From Lachnospiraceae bacterium (GTDB lineage: Bacteria > Bacillota_A > Clostridia > Lachnospirales > Lachnospiraceae), in contig JAFXDD010000011.1 in NCBI GenBank assembly GCA_017516285.1, positions 1-40,560 of the forward strand: DNA of 40,560 nt. The letters run 5' to 3'. The position numbers and the translations under genes are program-made. Of the stretch, positions 7,715-16,407 are shown in pieces. The notes below the pieces were generated by a model, which was not told the DNA's origin, searched no databases, and saw only the letters and a list, made by a program, of their open reading frames with translations. The stretch's first letter is position 1. Each line of letters starts with the position of its first letter.

Positions 7715-8383
7715 ATGAATAAACGTAATTTTAATTTGGAAATGGAGCGTATCATGTTTCATCCGTCCAATAAAGGGAAGCATTTACTTTTACACAGCTG
7801 CTGTGCGCCTTGCAGCAGTGCAGTTTTAGAACGGTTGCGTGTATTTTTCAGAATAACGGTTTTTTATTATAATCCTAATATTTCCTGGGAGGAAGAGTAC
7901 CGAAAGCGTGTGGAGGAGCAGGTGCGTCTGATAGCCTGGTTTAATGCACAGCCGGATGTGGCGACAGGAGAGGCCTATCCTATCTCTTATGTGGAGGGAG
8001 ATTACGAGCCGGAGCTGTTTTTTGAGGTTGTAAAGGGAATGGAGAAGGAGCCGGAGGGCGGTACCAGATGTGAGAAGTGTTTTGATTTACGTCTGAGTAA
8101 GTCGGTGGCAAAGGCGGCAGAGCTGGAGGTGGATTTTGTGTCTACCACACTGACGATCAGTCCTTTAAAAAATGCGCCTTTGCTTAATGCAATTGGGGAA
8201 CGATTGGCGGTAGAGGCCGGTGTTACGTGGTTGCCTAGTGATTTTAAGAAAAAGAATGGTTACAAGCGAAGTGTGGAGTTGTCTGCAGAGCATGCGTTGT
8301 ATAGGCAGGATTATTGTGGCTGTGCATTTTCTAAGGCAGAGAGAGGGAATGACAGCCAAGATGGTGACAGAGCACTTAAATAG
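7715..8383 (+). CDS. queH: Epoxyqueuosine reductase QueH
   Basis: 222 residues of the QueH (former DUF208) family, which makes the last step of queuosine synthesis on tRNA in organisms lacking QueG. Its Cys signature is present: CCAPC (C29, C30, C33), a central CEKC, and YCGC near the C-terminus. The TTLTISPLKN segment also fits. The ATG at 7715 is chosen because GAGAGGA lies about eight bases ahead and the protein then begins like its relatives; the open frame extends 30 codons upstream without a ribosome site. No other queuosine gene lies in the window, so preQ1 is probably made elsewhere or salvaged. Confidence 0.9.
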   Translation: MNKRNFNLEMERIMFHPSNKGKHLLLHSCCAPCSSAVLERLRVFFRITVFYYNPNISWEEEYRKRVEEQVRLIAWFNAQPDVATGEAYPISYVEGDYEPELFFEVVKGMEKEPEGGTRCEKCFDLRLSKSVAKAAELEVDFVSTTLTISPLKNAPLLNAIGERLAVEAGVTWLPSDFKKKNGYKRSVELSAEHALYRQDYCGCAFSKAERGNDSQDGDRALK

Positions 8384-8408
8384 TCATGTATGAAAGTGCA
8401 AAAGTTGC

Positions 8409-8437
8409 TTGCTATACTGCCAGAAAATGGTTATAAT
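8409..8437 (+). promoter_or_regulatory. argS promoter
   Basis: TTGCTA (8409-8414), 17 bp, perfect TATAAT (8432-8437), 34 bp ahead of the argS start. The leader is too short for a T-box. Confidence 0.7.
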
Positions 8438-8471
8438 AGTACTAACTGTACACAAGAAAGAGGACAAGATT

Positions 8472-10238
8472 ATGCAGAAATTTTTAGATTTAATTTCCGA
8501 GGAAGTAAAGAATGCCTTTGCGGCAGCTGGTTATGATAGAGAGCTGGGTAAGGTGACCTTATCCAACAGACCTGATTTGTGTGAATTCCAATGCAATGGT
8601 GCTATGGCAGGTGCCAAGCAGTATAAGTGCGCACCGATTATGCTTGCAAATGCGGTGGCAGAGAAGTTGGCGGGCAGTCAGGTGTTTTCACAGGTAAATG
8701 CAGTGATGCCGGGCTTTTTAAATATGCATGTAAGTGAGGAGTTTGTGGCGCAGTATATGCGCGATATGGCAGCGGCAGAGAAGTATGGTCTGGAGGCACC
8801 GGAGCATCCGCACCGCATGATGATTGATTATGGTGGACCTAACGTGGCTAAGCCTTTACATGTAGGTCATTTGCGTAGTGCTATTATAGGTGAGAGTATT
8901 AAGCGTATTTGCAAATATTGCGGTCATGAAGTAATTGGAGATATTCACCTTGGTGACTGGGGCTTACAAATGGGCCTTATTATTACCGAACTTCAGGAAA
9001 GAAAGCCGGAGCTGGTATATTTTGATGATAGTTATACCGGGGAGTATCCGGCGGAAGCACCGTTTACGATTTCTGAGCTGGAGGAAATTTATCCGACAGC
9101 CAGCGGCAAGTCCAAGGTGGATGAAGGGTTTAAAAACCGTGCCATGGAGGCTACCAAGGCTTTACAGAATGGCAAGCCGGGCTACCGCGCCATTTGGAAG
9201 CATATTATGGCAGTTTCTGTTGCCGATTTAAAGAAAAACTATGCCAATTTAAATGTAGATTTTGAGCTTTGGAAGGGTGAGTCTGACGTAGAGGATGTGA
9301 TACCGGGCATGGCTGCAGAGATGAAAGAGCAGGGCTACGCTTATGAAAGCGAGGGTGCATTGGTAGTAGATGTAAAGGCAGATACTGACACCAAGGAGGT
9401 TCCGCCTTGTATGATTTTAAAATCTGATGGTGCGGCACTTTATACCACTACAGATATTGCTACGATTAAGGAGCGTGTAAGGGAATATCAGCCGGATGAT
9501 ATTATTTATGTAGTAGACAAGCGTCAGGAGCTGCATTTTGACCAGGTATTCCGTTGTGCACGCAAGACCGGCATCGCACCGGAGCATATGAGCCTGAAGT
9601 TTGTAGGCTTCGGTACCATGAACGGCAAGGACGGCAAGCCTTACAAGACCCGCGAAGGCGGTGTCATGCGTCTGGAAAGATTGATTTCTGAGATTAATGA
9701 GGAAATGTACCAGAAAATTATCAGCGGTCGTGAGGTTTCTGAAGAGGAAGCAAGAGAGACTGCAGCAGTGGTTGGTTTGTCTGCAATTAAATATGGCGAT
9801 TTGTCCAATCAGGCCAGCAAGGATTATATTTTTGATATCGACCGTTTTACTTCTTTTGAAGGGGATACAGGCCCGTATATTTTATATACCATCGTTCGTA
9901 TCAAGTCCATTTTGAATAAATATACAGAGCAGGGTAGCAGTTTGGAAGGATTAAGCATCAGAGCAGCAGAGAATACCAGTGAAAAGGCACTGATGTTAGA
10001 GATTGCAAAGTTCAATGCTATGATGGAAAATGCTTGTGCCGAAACTGCACCTCACAAGGTTTGTGCGTATATTTATGATTTGGCCAATGCCTTTAATAAG
10101 TTCTACCATGAGACCAAGATTCTGGCAGAAGAGGATGAGAGCAAAAAGGCAGGCTGGATTGCGTTGTTATTATTGACCAAAGGTGTGCTGGAGGATGCAA
10201 TTGATGTATTGGGCTTTAGTGCTCCGGAGAAGATGTAA
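8472..10238 (+). CDS. argS: Arginyl-tRNA synthetase
   Basis: 588-residue class I synthetase that charges tRNA(Arg) in the cytosol. The N-terminal Arg-tRNA-specific domain (residues 1-85) is followed by the HIGH-type motif HVGH (130-133) in KPLHVGHLRSAIIGES, then MNGKDGKPYKTREGG in the place of KMSK, and the C-terminal helical anticodon-binding domain. The start ATG at 8472 has AGAGGA upstream and directly yields MQKFLDLI; the longer open frame begins inside the promoter. Lysine is mostly AAG, as in the other core genes. The phosphoesterase follows after 30 bp and is probably cotranscribed. Confidence 0.97.
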   Translation: MQKFLDLISEEVKNAFAAAGYDRELGKVTLSNRPDLCEFQCNGAMAGAKQYKCAPIMLANAVAEKLAGSQVFSQVNAVMPGFLNMHVSEEFVAQYMRDMAAAEKYGLEAPEHPHRMMIDYGGPNVAKPLHVGHLRSAIIGESIKRICKYCGHEVIGDIHLGDWGLQMGLIITELQERKPELVYFDDSYTGEYPAEAPFTISELEEIYPTASGKSKVDEGFKNRAMEATKALQNGKPGYRAIWKHIMAVSVADLKKNYANLNVDFELWKGESDVEDVIPGMAAEMKEQGYAYESEGALVVDVKADTDTKEVPPCMILKSDGAALYTTTDIATIKERVREYQPDDIIYVVDKRQELHFDQVFRCARKTGIAPEHMSLKFVGFGTMNGKDGKPYKTREGGVMRLERLISEINEEMYQKIISGREVSEEEARETAAVVGLSAIKYGDLSNQASKDYIFDIDRFTSFEGDTGPYILYTIVRIKSILNKYTEQGSSLEGLSIRAAENTSEKALMLEIAKFNAMMENACAETAPHKVCAYIYDLANAFNKFYHETKILAEEDESKKAGWIALLLLTKGVLEDAIDVLGFSAPEKM

Positions 10239-10268
10239 GGACTTGTTTCAGGCTGGGAGGTGTGCGTT

Positions 10269-10847
10269 ATGAAGTACCTGATTGCTTCTGATATTCACGG
10301 AAGTGCATATTATTGTGAGAAATTGCTTAATTGCTTCAAGGAGGAGAAGGCCGACCGCCTGCTTCTTTTGGGAGATCTGCTTTATCACGGTCCACGCAAT
10401 GATTTACCAAAGGGCTATGCACCGAAAGAGGTCATTGAGCTTTTAAATGCACACAAGGATGTAATTATTTGTGTACGCGGCAATTGTGAGGCAGAGGTGG
10501 ACCAGATGGTACTGGACTTTCCGGTGATGGCGGAGAGCTGCATGCTGTCTGAGGGCAGACAGTTAATCATGGCTACCCATGGTCATATTTATAATCTGGA
10601 TAATCCTCCAAAGCTGAAAAAGGGCGATATCTTGCTACATGGTCATACTCATGTGCCTGCCAATGTGGAGACGGACACTTTTCGCTATTTGAATCCGGGT
10701 TCCGTAGCCATTCCAAAAGAGGGCAGTGTACATAGTTATATGACACTGGAGGATGGTCAGTTTACGTGGAAGGATTTGGATGGCCAAGCTTATATGAGTT
10801 GGACCGGTAAAAGCACGGCCAAGCTGAAGCCGCTTATTAGAATCTAA
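10269..10847 (+). CDS. YfcE/MJ0936-type metallophosphoesterase
   Basis: 192-residue calcineurin-like phosphodiesterase of the YfcE class, acting on small phosphodiesters with a dinuclear metal site. The five motifs are visible in order: DIHG (Asp8, His10), LLGDLLYHGPRND, RGNCE, ATHGH and LHGHTHVP. Start at ATG 10269 with GGGAGG at ideal spacing; a GTG at 10260 overlaps that site. It follows argS by 30 bp without a terminator and is closed by a strong terminator. The physiological substrate is unknown. Confidence 0.9.
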   Translation: MKYLIASDIHGSAYYCEKLLNCFKEEKADRLLLLGDLLYHGPRNDLPKGYAPKEVIELLNAHKDVIICVRGNCEAEVDQMVLDFPVMAESCMLSEGRQLIMATHGHIYNLDNPPKLKKGDILLHGHTHVPANVETDTFRYLNPGSVAIPKEGSVHSYMTLEDGQFTWKDLDGQAYMSWTGKSTAKLKPLIRI

Positions 10848-10860
10848 TACATGCAAATAG

Positions 10861-10912
10861 CAGGGTGTAAGATCCTTGATGATTCAATGGACTTTACACC
10901 CTGTTTATTTTT
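10861..10912 (+). terminator. Terminator closing the argS operon
   Basis: CAGGGTGTAA (10861-10870) pairs perfectly with TTACACCCTG (10894-10903), followed by a T-rich run. Confidence 0.85.
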
Positions 10913-10937
10913 TGTGCATATTTATATCCAAATAGTA

Positions 10938-10965
10938 TTGACATTTACGTAAAAAGTGTTAAGAT
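10938..10965 (+). promoter_or_regulatory. Promoter of the metal-efflux operon
   Basis: TTGACA (10938-10943), 16 bp, TAAGAT (10960-10965). Start expected near 10972, inside the operator that follows. Confidence 0.75.
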
Positions 10966-10969
10966 GAAC

Positions 10970-10989
10970 ATATGAGCAATTATTCATAT
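10970..10989 (+). promoter_or_regulatory. ArsR/SmtB-type operator
   Basis: The 20 bp read ATATGAGCAATTATTCATAT, symmetric at 16 of 20 positions, and lie over the predicted transcription start. SmtB/CzrA-type repressors bind such AT-rich dyads with TGA...TCA cores, so autoregulation by the next gene is expected. Confidence 0.65.
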
Positions 10990-11004
10990 GAAAGGAGAGG
11001 CGGA

Positions 11005-11370
11005 GTGCATATCGAGAGAGAAAATATTGAGTTATGCGAGTTTTTGCATGTACATGAGGATGTAGTGGAAGAGGTGAAGCAGCATATGCCGGAGGAGGAT
11101 AAGCTTTACGATTTAGCCGACTTCTTTAAGGTATTTGCAGATTCCACCAGAATTAAGATATTGTATGTGCTTTTGATGCATGAGATGTGCGTATGTGATT
11201 TGGCAGGTATTTTGGGAGCCAGTCAGTCGGCGGTATCCCATCAGCTGAGGACGTTAAAGCAGATGGATTTGGTTCGAAGCCGCAGAGAGGGCAAGACTGT
11301 ATTTTATTCTCTTGCGGATGACCATATTAAGTCTATTTTAAGTCAGGGACTGGAACATATTGAGGAGTAA
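11005..11370 (+). CDS. ArsR/SmtB family metal-sensing repressor
   Basis: 121 residues from a GTG at 11005, chosen because AAGGAG is well placed. An in-frame ATG at 10972 lies at the predicted +1 within the operator and would need leaderless translation. The winged helix spans about residues 40-100 with recognition helix SQSAVSHQLRTL. Two metal sites can be read: the alpha3 motif CVCDL, as in CadC and ArsR, and the alpha5 set Asp, His, His, Glu in LADDHIKSILSQGLEHIEE, aligning with the SmtB zinc ligands. It should leave its DNA when zinc, cadmium or lead binds, inducing the two genes behind it. Confidence 0.88.
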   Translation: MHIERENIELCEFLHVHEDVVEEVKQHMPEEDKLYDLADFFKVFADSTRIKILYVLLMHEMCVCDLAGILGASQSAVSHQLRTLKQMDLVRSRREGKTVFYSLADDHIKSILSQGLEHIEE

Positions 11371-11412
11371 GGGCATATGCCTTACATAAAATAATTAAAA
11401 GGAGATTTTACA

Positions 11413-11634
11413 ATGAAAAAAGTATACATTTTAGAGGATTTAGATTGTGCACACTGTGCAGCATTAATTGAAGAGGAAGTTGGCAAGCTGGAAGGCGTTA
11501 CTAAGAGCTCATTAGCATTTTTAACACAGAAGCTTACCATAGAAGTGGCTGAGGAAAAGGCAGCAGCAGTAGAAAAGGCTATTATTGATATTGTAAAAAA
11601 GAGGGAGCCTGACGTAACGGTCATTGCAAAATAA
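11413..11634 (+). CDS. Stand-alone heavy-metal-associated (HMA) domain protein
   Basis: 73-residue ferredoxin-like HMA domain with a metal-binding pair Cys12/Cys15 in LDCAHCA. Such domains are usually fused to the N-terminus of P1B ATPases. Here the domain is a separate gene ending one base before the ATPase starts, so it may be a soluble donor or a domain split off from its pump. AAAAGGAG precedes the ATG. Regulation by the ArsR-type operator upstream is inferred from operon position. Confidence 0.88.
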   Translation: MKKVYILEDLDCAHCAALIEEEVGKLEGVTKSSLAFLTQKLTIEVAEEKAAAVEKAIIDIVKKREPDVTVIAK

Positions 11635-11635
11635 T

Positions 11636-13591
11636 ATGAGCAAGAAACTGAAAAAGCAATTAAAGAGAATAGGTATCAGCGGCGCATTGTTTGCCGCTGG
11701 TATGATTTTGGAGCATTTACCAGTGTTACTGCATTTGACGGCATCAGTGGATGGATTTGGCGCTAAAGAGATCTTAGAACTGTCAGCTGTTCCTTTCTTT
11801 ATCGTTTCCTATCTGTTGATCGGTCTGGACGTGGTGAAGGCTGCTTTAAGCGGTGTCCGTCGTAAGCAGATGATGGATGAGAATTTTCTGATGACTATTG
11901 CAACCTTTGGTGCCTTTTTGCTGGGTGACCTGGGGGAGGCCTGTGCTGTTATGCTTTTCTATCAGGTGGGTGAGTGGTTTCAGAGCTATGCGGTGGGCAA
12001 GAGCCGTAAGTCTATTAAGGATTTGATGGATATTTGTCCGGAGTATGCCAATGTAAAGCGTGGGGACAGCATGGAAGAGGTGGACCCTGATGAGGTACAG
12101 ATTGGTGAAATTATTGTAATTAAGCCGGGAGAGCGTGTGCCACTGGACGGCATTGTAAAGAGTGGATTTTCCAGTTTGGATACTAAGGCAATCAGTGGGG
12201 AAAGTATGCCTCGTGACATTAAGCCGGGAGATAGTATTGTCAGTGGCTGCGTCAATATGAGTGCTATGCTGGAGGTAGAGGTTACGAAGGTTTACGAGAA
12301 TTCTACCGTTGCTAAGATCTTGGATTTGGTGGAAAATGCATCTGCCAACAAGGCTGAAGCAGAGCAGTTTATCAGTAAGTTTGCCAGAGTGTATACACCA
12401 ATTGTAGTATACTCCGCTATGGCGCTTGCACTGGTGCCGCCGATTTTTATTACCATAGGAAATTTGGCAGGATTATTTGGGGCCAGCTTAAGTGCAGGCT
12501 GGGGTGACTGGATTTATAGAGGTCTGGTATTTTTGGTAACCTCCTGTCCGTGCGCTCTGGTTATCAGTATTCCACTTAGCTTTTTTGGTGGTATCGGAGG
12601 TGCCGGCAAGGAAGGTATCCTGATTAAGGGCAGTAATTATCTGGAGGCTTTGGCAAAGGTAGATACTGTTGTTATGGACAAAACAGGTACTTTGACAAAG
12701 GGGACTTTTTCTTTGCAGGAGCTTCATGCTGTAAATATTTCTGCAGAGGATTTTCTGCGGACACTGGCACATGTAGAGTTTTTATCCAATCATCCCATTG
12801 CTAAGTCCGTAGTAGCAGCATATGCAGGAGAGATTGACGAGAACACTATTGAAAACATGAAGGAAATTCCCGGAAAAGGTATTCAAGTGGATGTTGAAGG
12901 TGCTACATACTTCGGAGGCAATTATCGTCTGATGGAGGACTTAGGGTTTGTTGATTTAGCGGAAAACAAGCTGGGAACCATTGTGCATTTGGCTAAGGGA
13001 AACGATTATCTGGGCTATGCGGTAGTAGCAGATAGTCTGAAAGAGGATACCAAAGAAGCCATGCGTGGTCTGAAGGCTTGCGGTGTTACGAACCTGATAA
13101 TGCTTACCGGTGATAAGAAAGAAACTGCGGAGTCAGTAGCTGCAGAAATTGGCATTGATACCGTATACGCAGAGCTTTTACCATCCGACAAGGTTGATAA
13201 ATTTGAAGCGCTTTATACATCAAAAAATAAGTCCGGTCAGAACAAAGGCAAGCTTTGCTTTGTAGGCGACGGCATGAATGACGCCCCTGTACTGGCCAGA
13301 GCAGACATTGGTATTGCTATGGGCGGCATGGGTTCCGATGCAGCCATTGAAGCAGCAGACATTGTTATTATGACTGACGAGCCAAGCAAAATTACCCGTG
13401 CTATGCAGATTTCCCGTAAGACACTGGGCATCGTGCGTCAAAATATCGTGGGTGCTATCGGCATCAAGGTAATCGTGCTTGTTCTTACTGCAATAGGTCT
13501 GGTAGGTATGTGGGCTGCCGTATTTGCAGATGTGGGTGTAGCATTTATTGCTATTTTAAATGCAATGAGAGCATTGAAAACGAAAAAATAA
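11636..13591 (+). CDS. P1B-type metal-transporting ATPase (Zn/Cd/Pb class likely)
   Basis: 651-residue membrane pump that exports a metal ion with ATP. Motifs: ISGESMP in the actuator domain, the intramembrane site SCPCAL (Cys304-Pro-Cys306), phosphorylation Asp348 in DKTGTLTKG, and GDGMNDAP in the hinge. CPC is shared by zinc/cadmium and copper pumps. The partner ArsR with a CadC/SmtB-like site set points to Zn, Cd or Pb. It has no N-terminal HMA domain; that sits in the preceding gene. The ATG at 11636 lies one base after that gene's stop and lacks a clear ribosome site, so translation is probably coupled. An in-frame TTG at 11624 is an alternative start. Confidence 0.92.
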   Translation: MSKKLKKQLKRIGISGALFAAGMILEHLPVLLHLTASVDGFGAKEILELSAVPFFIVSYLLIGLDVVKAALSGVRRKQMMDENFLMTIATFGAFLLGDLGEACAVMLFYQVGEWFQSYAVGKSRKSIKDLMDICPEYANVKRGDSMEEVDPDEVQIGEIIVIKPGERVPLDGIVKSGFSSLDTKAISGESMPRDIKPGDSIVSGCVNMSAMLEVEVTKVYENSTVAKILDLVENASANKAEAEQFISKFARVYTPIVVYSAMALALVPPIFITIGNLAGLFGASLSAGWGDWIYRGLVFLVTSCPCALVISIPLSFFGGIGGAGKEGILIKGSNYLEALAKVDTVVMDKTGTLTKGTFSLQELHAVNISAEDFLRTLAHVEFLSNHPIAKSVVAAYAGEIDENTIENMKEIPGKGIQVDVEGATYFGGNYRLMEDLGFVDLAENKLGTIVHLAKGNDYLGYAVVADSLKEDTKEAMRGLKACGVTNLIMLTGDKKETAESVAAEIGIDTVYAELLPSDKVDKFEALYTSKNKSGQNKGKLCFVGDGMNDAPVLARADIGIAMGGMGSDAAIEAADIVIMTDEPSKITRAMQISRKTLGIVRQNIVGAIGIKVIVLVLTAIGLVGMWAAVFADVGVAFIAILNAMRALKTKK

Positions 13592-13609
13592 AAAATTTCC
13601 AAAAATTAG

Positions 13610-13638
13610 TTGACAAACGGCGTGTTTCGTATTAAAAT
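13610..13638 (+). promoter_or_regulatory. feoA promoter
   Basis: TTGACA (13610-13615), 17 bp, TAAAAT (13633-13638), starting 18 bp after the ATPase stop. Confidence 0.75.
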
Positions 13639-13652
13639 TTTTATGGTGGTTG

Positions 13653-13670
13653 GGTTAGGAATGCCTAACC
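13653..13670 (+). promoter_or_regulatory. Iron-box-like dyad upstream of feoA
   Basis: GGTTAGGAATGCCTAACC, a perfect 7-bp dyad just downstream of the -10. It has the pattern GTTAG-N6-CTAAC that recurs before feoB and resembles DtxR/IdeR-family boxes (TTAGG...CCTAA). Repression by iron is inferred. It could also fold in RNA as a small hairpin. Confidence 0.6.
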
Positions 13671-13723
13671 GCCTGAAATGGAAAATTTTGTCAAAAGTCG
13701 CGATAAGAAATCGAGGGATATAT

Positions 13724-13939
13724 ATGAACTTAGTTGATGCTAATATTGGCGAAGAATATATTATTAAAGACATTGTAACAGAGGATGAAGAATTAAATGC
13801 GTTTCTTTTTTCGCTGGGCTGTTATAGTGGAGAGCCTATTACTGTGATTTCACACATTAAGGGTGGCTGCGTTGTTTCTATCAAGGACGCCCGGTATAAT
13901 ATGGATAATGAATTGGCGAAGGCTATTTCAATAGAATAA
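13724..13939 (+). CDS. feoA: Ferrous iron transport protein A
   Basis: 71-residue SH3-like FeoA domain, a small cytosolic partner of the FeoB transporter. The typical pattern is present: an early LGCYSGEPITVISH segment and the closing strand VVSIKDARYNMDNELAKAI. Start at ATG 13724 with GAGGG upstream; the open frame reaches 38 codons further back but runs through the promoter and operator. A hairpin terminator follows its stop, so feoB probably also uses its own start site. Confidence 0.88.
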   Translation: MNLVDANIGEEYIIKDIVTEDEELNAFLFSLGCYSGEPITVISHIKGGCVVSIKDARYNMDNELAKAISIE

Positions 13940-13966
13940 TGATTACAGAGTTAATCATTATTTTTA
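13935..13966 (+). terminator. Hairpin between feoA and feoB
   Basis: AATAATGATTA (13935-13945) pairs perfectly with TAATCATTATT (13952-13962), followed by T. The left arm overlaps the feoA stop codon. Partial termination would lower feoB relative to feoA. Confidence 0.7.
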
Positions 13967-13975
13967 TAACACATA

Positions 13976-13991
13976 GTTAGTCTAAACTAAC
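13976..13991 (+). promoter_or_regulatory. Second iron-box-like dyad, upstream of feoB
   Basis: GTTAGTCTAAACTAAC, symmetric at 14 of 16 positions and the same GTTAG-N6-CTAAC pattern as the site before feoA. Likely target of the same regulator. Confidence 0.6.
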
Positions 13992-14025
13992 AATCACTTT
14001 GAAAGAAAGACAAGGAGGATGCATG

Positions 14026-16065
14026 ATGAGAATTGCATTAGCAGGTAATCCGAACAGTGGTAAAACTACCATGTACAATGCCTTGACAGGCAGAGCAGAA
14101 AAGGTTGGTAACTGGGCGGGCGTTACTGTAGAAAGAAAAGAAAGCCCAATTAAAAAAAGCTATTATGATGGAACGGAGGAGCTAATCGCAGTAGATTTGC
14201 CGGGGGCATATTCCATGTCTCCGTTTACATCAGAGGAAAGCATCACAAGTGCTTACGTACAAAACGAAAAGCCGGATGTTATTATCAATATTGTGGATGC
14301 TACAAATTTAAGCCGAAGCTTATTTTTTACAACACAGTTACTGGAATTGGGTATTCCGGTGGTTGTTGCGCTGAATAAGAGTGACATTAATACTAAAAAG
14401 GATACAAAGATTGATGCAAAAGCTTTATCCGAGAAGTTGGGTTGTCCTGTGGTGAATACCATCTCTACTACTACAGGTAATAATGGTTTGGCAGAGCTTG
14501 TAAAGACAGCCGTATCCCTTTGTGGCAAAGGACAAAAGGCTCCTTATGTTCAGGAAAATATTGATTTACATAATAAGGCAGAGGTTGAAGCCGCGGACAG
14601 AAAGCGCTTTGTTTTTACCAACAAAATAGTATCAGAGGTGGAAAACCGCAAAGTGCTTACTAAGAATAAAAATCCTCAGGATAAGATAGATGCAGTACTG
14701 ACCAATCCTGTCTCCGGTATTCTTATTTTTGCTGCCGTGATGTTTTTGGTATTTTATATTTCACAGTCAACGCTGGGCACATGGATTGCAGAGGGGTATG
14801 AATTTGAATCCGGCAAGGTGGTTCCCGGTCTTGTAACCTTGATTGAAATGTTTCAGGAATGGGTAGCAGGTCTGGTGGAAGGCGCAAATCCATTCTTACA
14901 GTCTCTGTTAGTGGATGGTATTATCGGTGGTGTGGGTGCTGTTGTAGGTTTCCTTCCGCTTGTTATGGTAATGTACTTCCTGATTGCTTTGTTGGAAGAC
15001 TGTGGATACATGGCTCGTGCAACCGTTGTGTTGGATCCAATATTCAAGAGAGTGGGTCTGTCCGGAAAAAGCGTTATCCCTATGGTGATTGGTACCGGCT
15101 GTGCTATTCCAGGTATTATGGCTTGCCGTACCATTCGTAATGAAAGAGAGCGCAGAGCTACTGCAATGCTTGCACCTTTCATGCCGTGTGGAGCAAAGCT
15201 GCCTGTTATTTCGTTATTTGTAGGAGCTTTCTTCCCGGGGGCTAAATGGGTTGGACCATTGATGTATTTTGTAGGCATTATCTTGATTTTATTAGGTGCA
15301 TTACTGGTAAACCAGATTACCGGTCACAAATTTAGAAAGAGCTTCTTTATTATTGAGCTTCCTGAATATAAGCTTCCAAGCCTAAAGAGAGCAGCTTTAT
15401 CCATGTTGTCCCGTGGTAAAGCATACATCATCAAGGCTGGTACCATCATCCTTGTATGTAACGCAGTAGTGCAGATTATGCAGACATTCAACTGGAGCCT
15501 TCAGGTTGTTGAAGAAGGTATGGAAAACACATCTATCCTTGCAACAATCGCTTCTCCAATCGCTGTTTTATTAGTACCGATTGTAGGTATTGCGGCTTGG
15601 CAGCTGGCAGCCGCAGCAGTTACAGGCTTTATTGCAAAGGAAAATGTAGTGGGTACGCTGGCGGTTTGCTATGGCTTGACTGCATTTATTGACACGGAAG
15701 AGCTTGCTTTAGTTGGTGATGGAAATGCAGTTGCCACAGCTATGGCACTTACCAAGGTGGCAGCTTTGGCATACCTGATGTTTAACCTGTTCACACCGCC
15801 TTGCTTTGCAGCTTTAGGTGCTATGAATTCTGAAATGCAGGATAAAAAATGGTTCTGGGGCGGCATCGCTTTACAGCTGGGTACCGGTTATACCGTGGCA
15901 TTCCTAGTATACCAGATTGGTACCTTGATTACCACAGGTGGCTTTGGTGCAGGCTTTGTTCCCGGACTTGTCGCAGTACTTGCTATGGCAGCAGTTGTAG
16001 TTGCACTGATTCAGAAGACAAACAAGAAATTTAAGGCTGAATATACGTTAAAGAAAGCAGCATAA
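14026..16065 (+). CDS. feoB: Ferrous iron transporter FeoB
   Basis: 679-residue GTP-dependent Fe(II) importer in the cytoplasmic membrane. The N-terminal G domain begins MRIALAGNPNSGKTT (G1) with VDLPGAYS (G3) and NKSD (G4), then a helical domain (about 150-215) and a membrane part with two Gate repeats and several helices from about residue 220. AAGGAGG lies seven bases ahead of the ATG at 14026; the ATG at 14023 is a near-equal choice. It is preceded by an iron-box-like dyad and followed by a Cys-rich partner gene. Confidence 0.96.
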   Translation: MRIALAGNPNSGKTTMYNALTGRAEKVGNWAGVTVERKESPIKKSYYDGTEELIAVDLPGAYSMSPFTSEESITSAYVQNEKPDVIINIVDATNLSRSLFFTTQLLELGIPVVVALNKSDINTKKDTKIDAKALSEKLGCPVVNTISTTTGNNGLAELVKTAVSLCGKGQKAPYVQENIDLHNKAEVEAADRKRFVFTNKIVSEVENRKVLTKNKNPQDKIDAVLTNPVSGILIFAAVMFLVFYISQSTLGTWIAEGYEFESGKVVPGLVTLIEMFQEWVAGLVEGANPFLQSLLVDGIIGGVGAVVGFLPLVMVMYFLIALLEDCGYMARATVVLDPIFKRVGLSGKSVIPMVIGTGCAIPGIMACRTIRNERERRATAMLAPFMPCGAKLPVISLFVGAFFPGAKWVGPLMYFVGIILILLGALLVNQITGHKFRKSFFIIELPEYKLPSLKRAALSMLSRGKAYIIKAGTIILVCNAVVQIMQTFNWSLQVVEEGMENTSILATIASPIAVLLVPIVGIAAWQLAAAAVTGFIAKENVVGTLAVCYGLTAFIDTEELALVGDGNAVATAMALTKVAALAYLMFNLFTPPCFAALGAMNSEMQDKKWFWGGIALQLGTGYTVAFLVYQIGTLITTGGFGAGFVPGLVAVLAMAAVVVALIQKTNKKFKAEYTLKKAA

Positions 16066-16107
16066 AATAGAAAATTTTAAAGTTTTCTATGGAAAAGGAG
16101 TATTGGC

Positions 16108-16293
16108 ATGACAGATGTGATTATTGTAGGAATTCTGGTTATTATTGTAGGGGCTGCAATTGCTTATATCATTAAGGCAAAGAGAAAAGGGGTAAAATGT
16201 ATTGGATGTCCTGCAGCCGGTAATTGCCCAAGTAAGAATGGCAGATGTTCAGAGTGCAGCTGTGGAAGTCATTCCGATACGAAAGGAAAATAA
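16108..16293 (+). CDS. FeoB-associated Cys-rich membrane protein
   Basis: 61 residues: one N-terminal membrane helix (VIIVGILVIIVGAAIAYII), a basic stop-transfer segment (KAKRKG) and a short Cys-rich cytosolic tail with GVKCIGCPAAGNC and CSECSCG. This is the small FeoB-associated family common in Firmicutes, and its place 42 bp after feoB fits. AAAAGGAG precedes the ATG. The Cys cluster may hand over or sense iron, but this is inferred. Confidence 0.85.
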   Translation: MTDVIIVGILVIIVGAAIAYIIKAKRKGVKCIGCPAAGNCPSKNGRCSECSCGSHSDTKGK

Positions 16294-16312
16294 TTAAAAA
16301 GTAAAAATTCTT

Positions 16313-16342
16313 GTTGCTCAGCTTAAGCTGGGCAACTTTTTT
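16313..16342 (+). terminator. Terminator of the feo operon
   Basis: GTTGCTCAGC (16313-16322), TTAA loop, GCTGGGCAAC (16327-16336), then six T. Confidence 0.9.
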
Positions 16343-16407
16343 AGAGGAAATAGTAAAATTGCACAATTTCCAATTCCTAGAAATATCAAATTTATTCAAA
16401 AAGTATA

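Noticed and set aside
8384..8471. T-box riboswitch ahead of argS
   Set aside because: The gap is under 90 bp, is mostly promoter, and has no T-box sequence or antiterminator.
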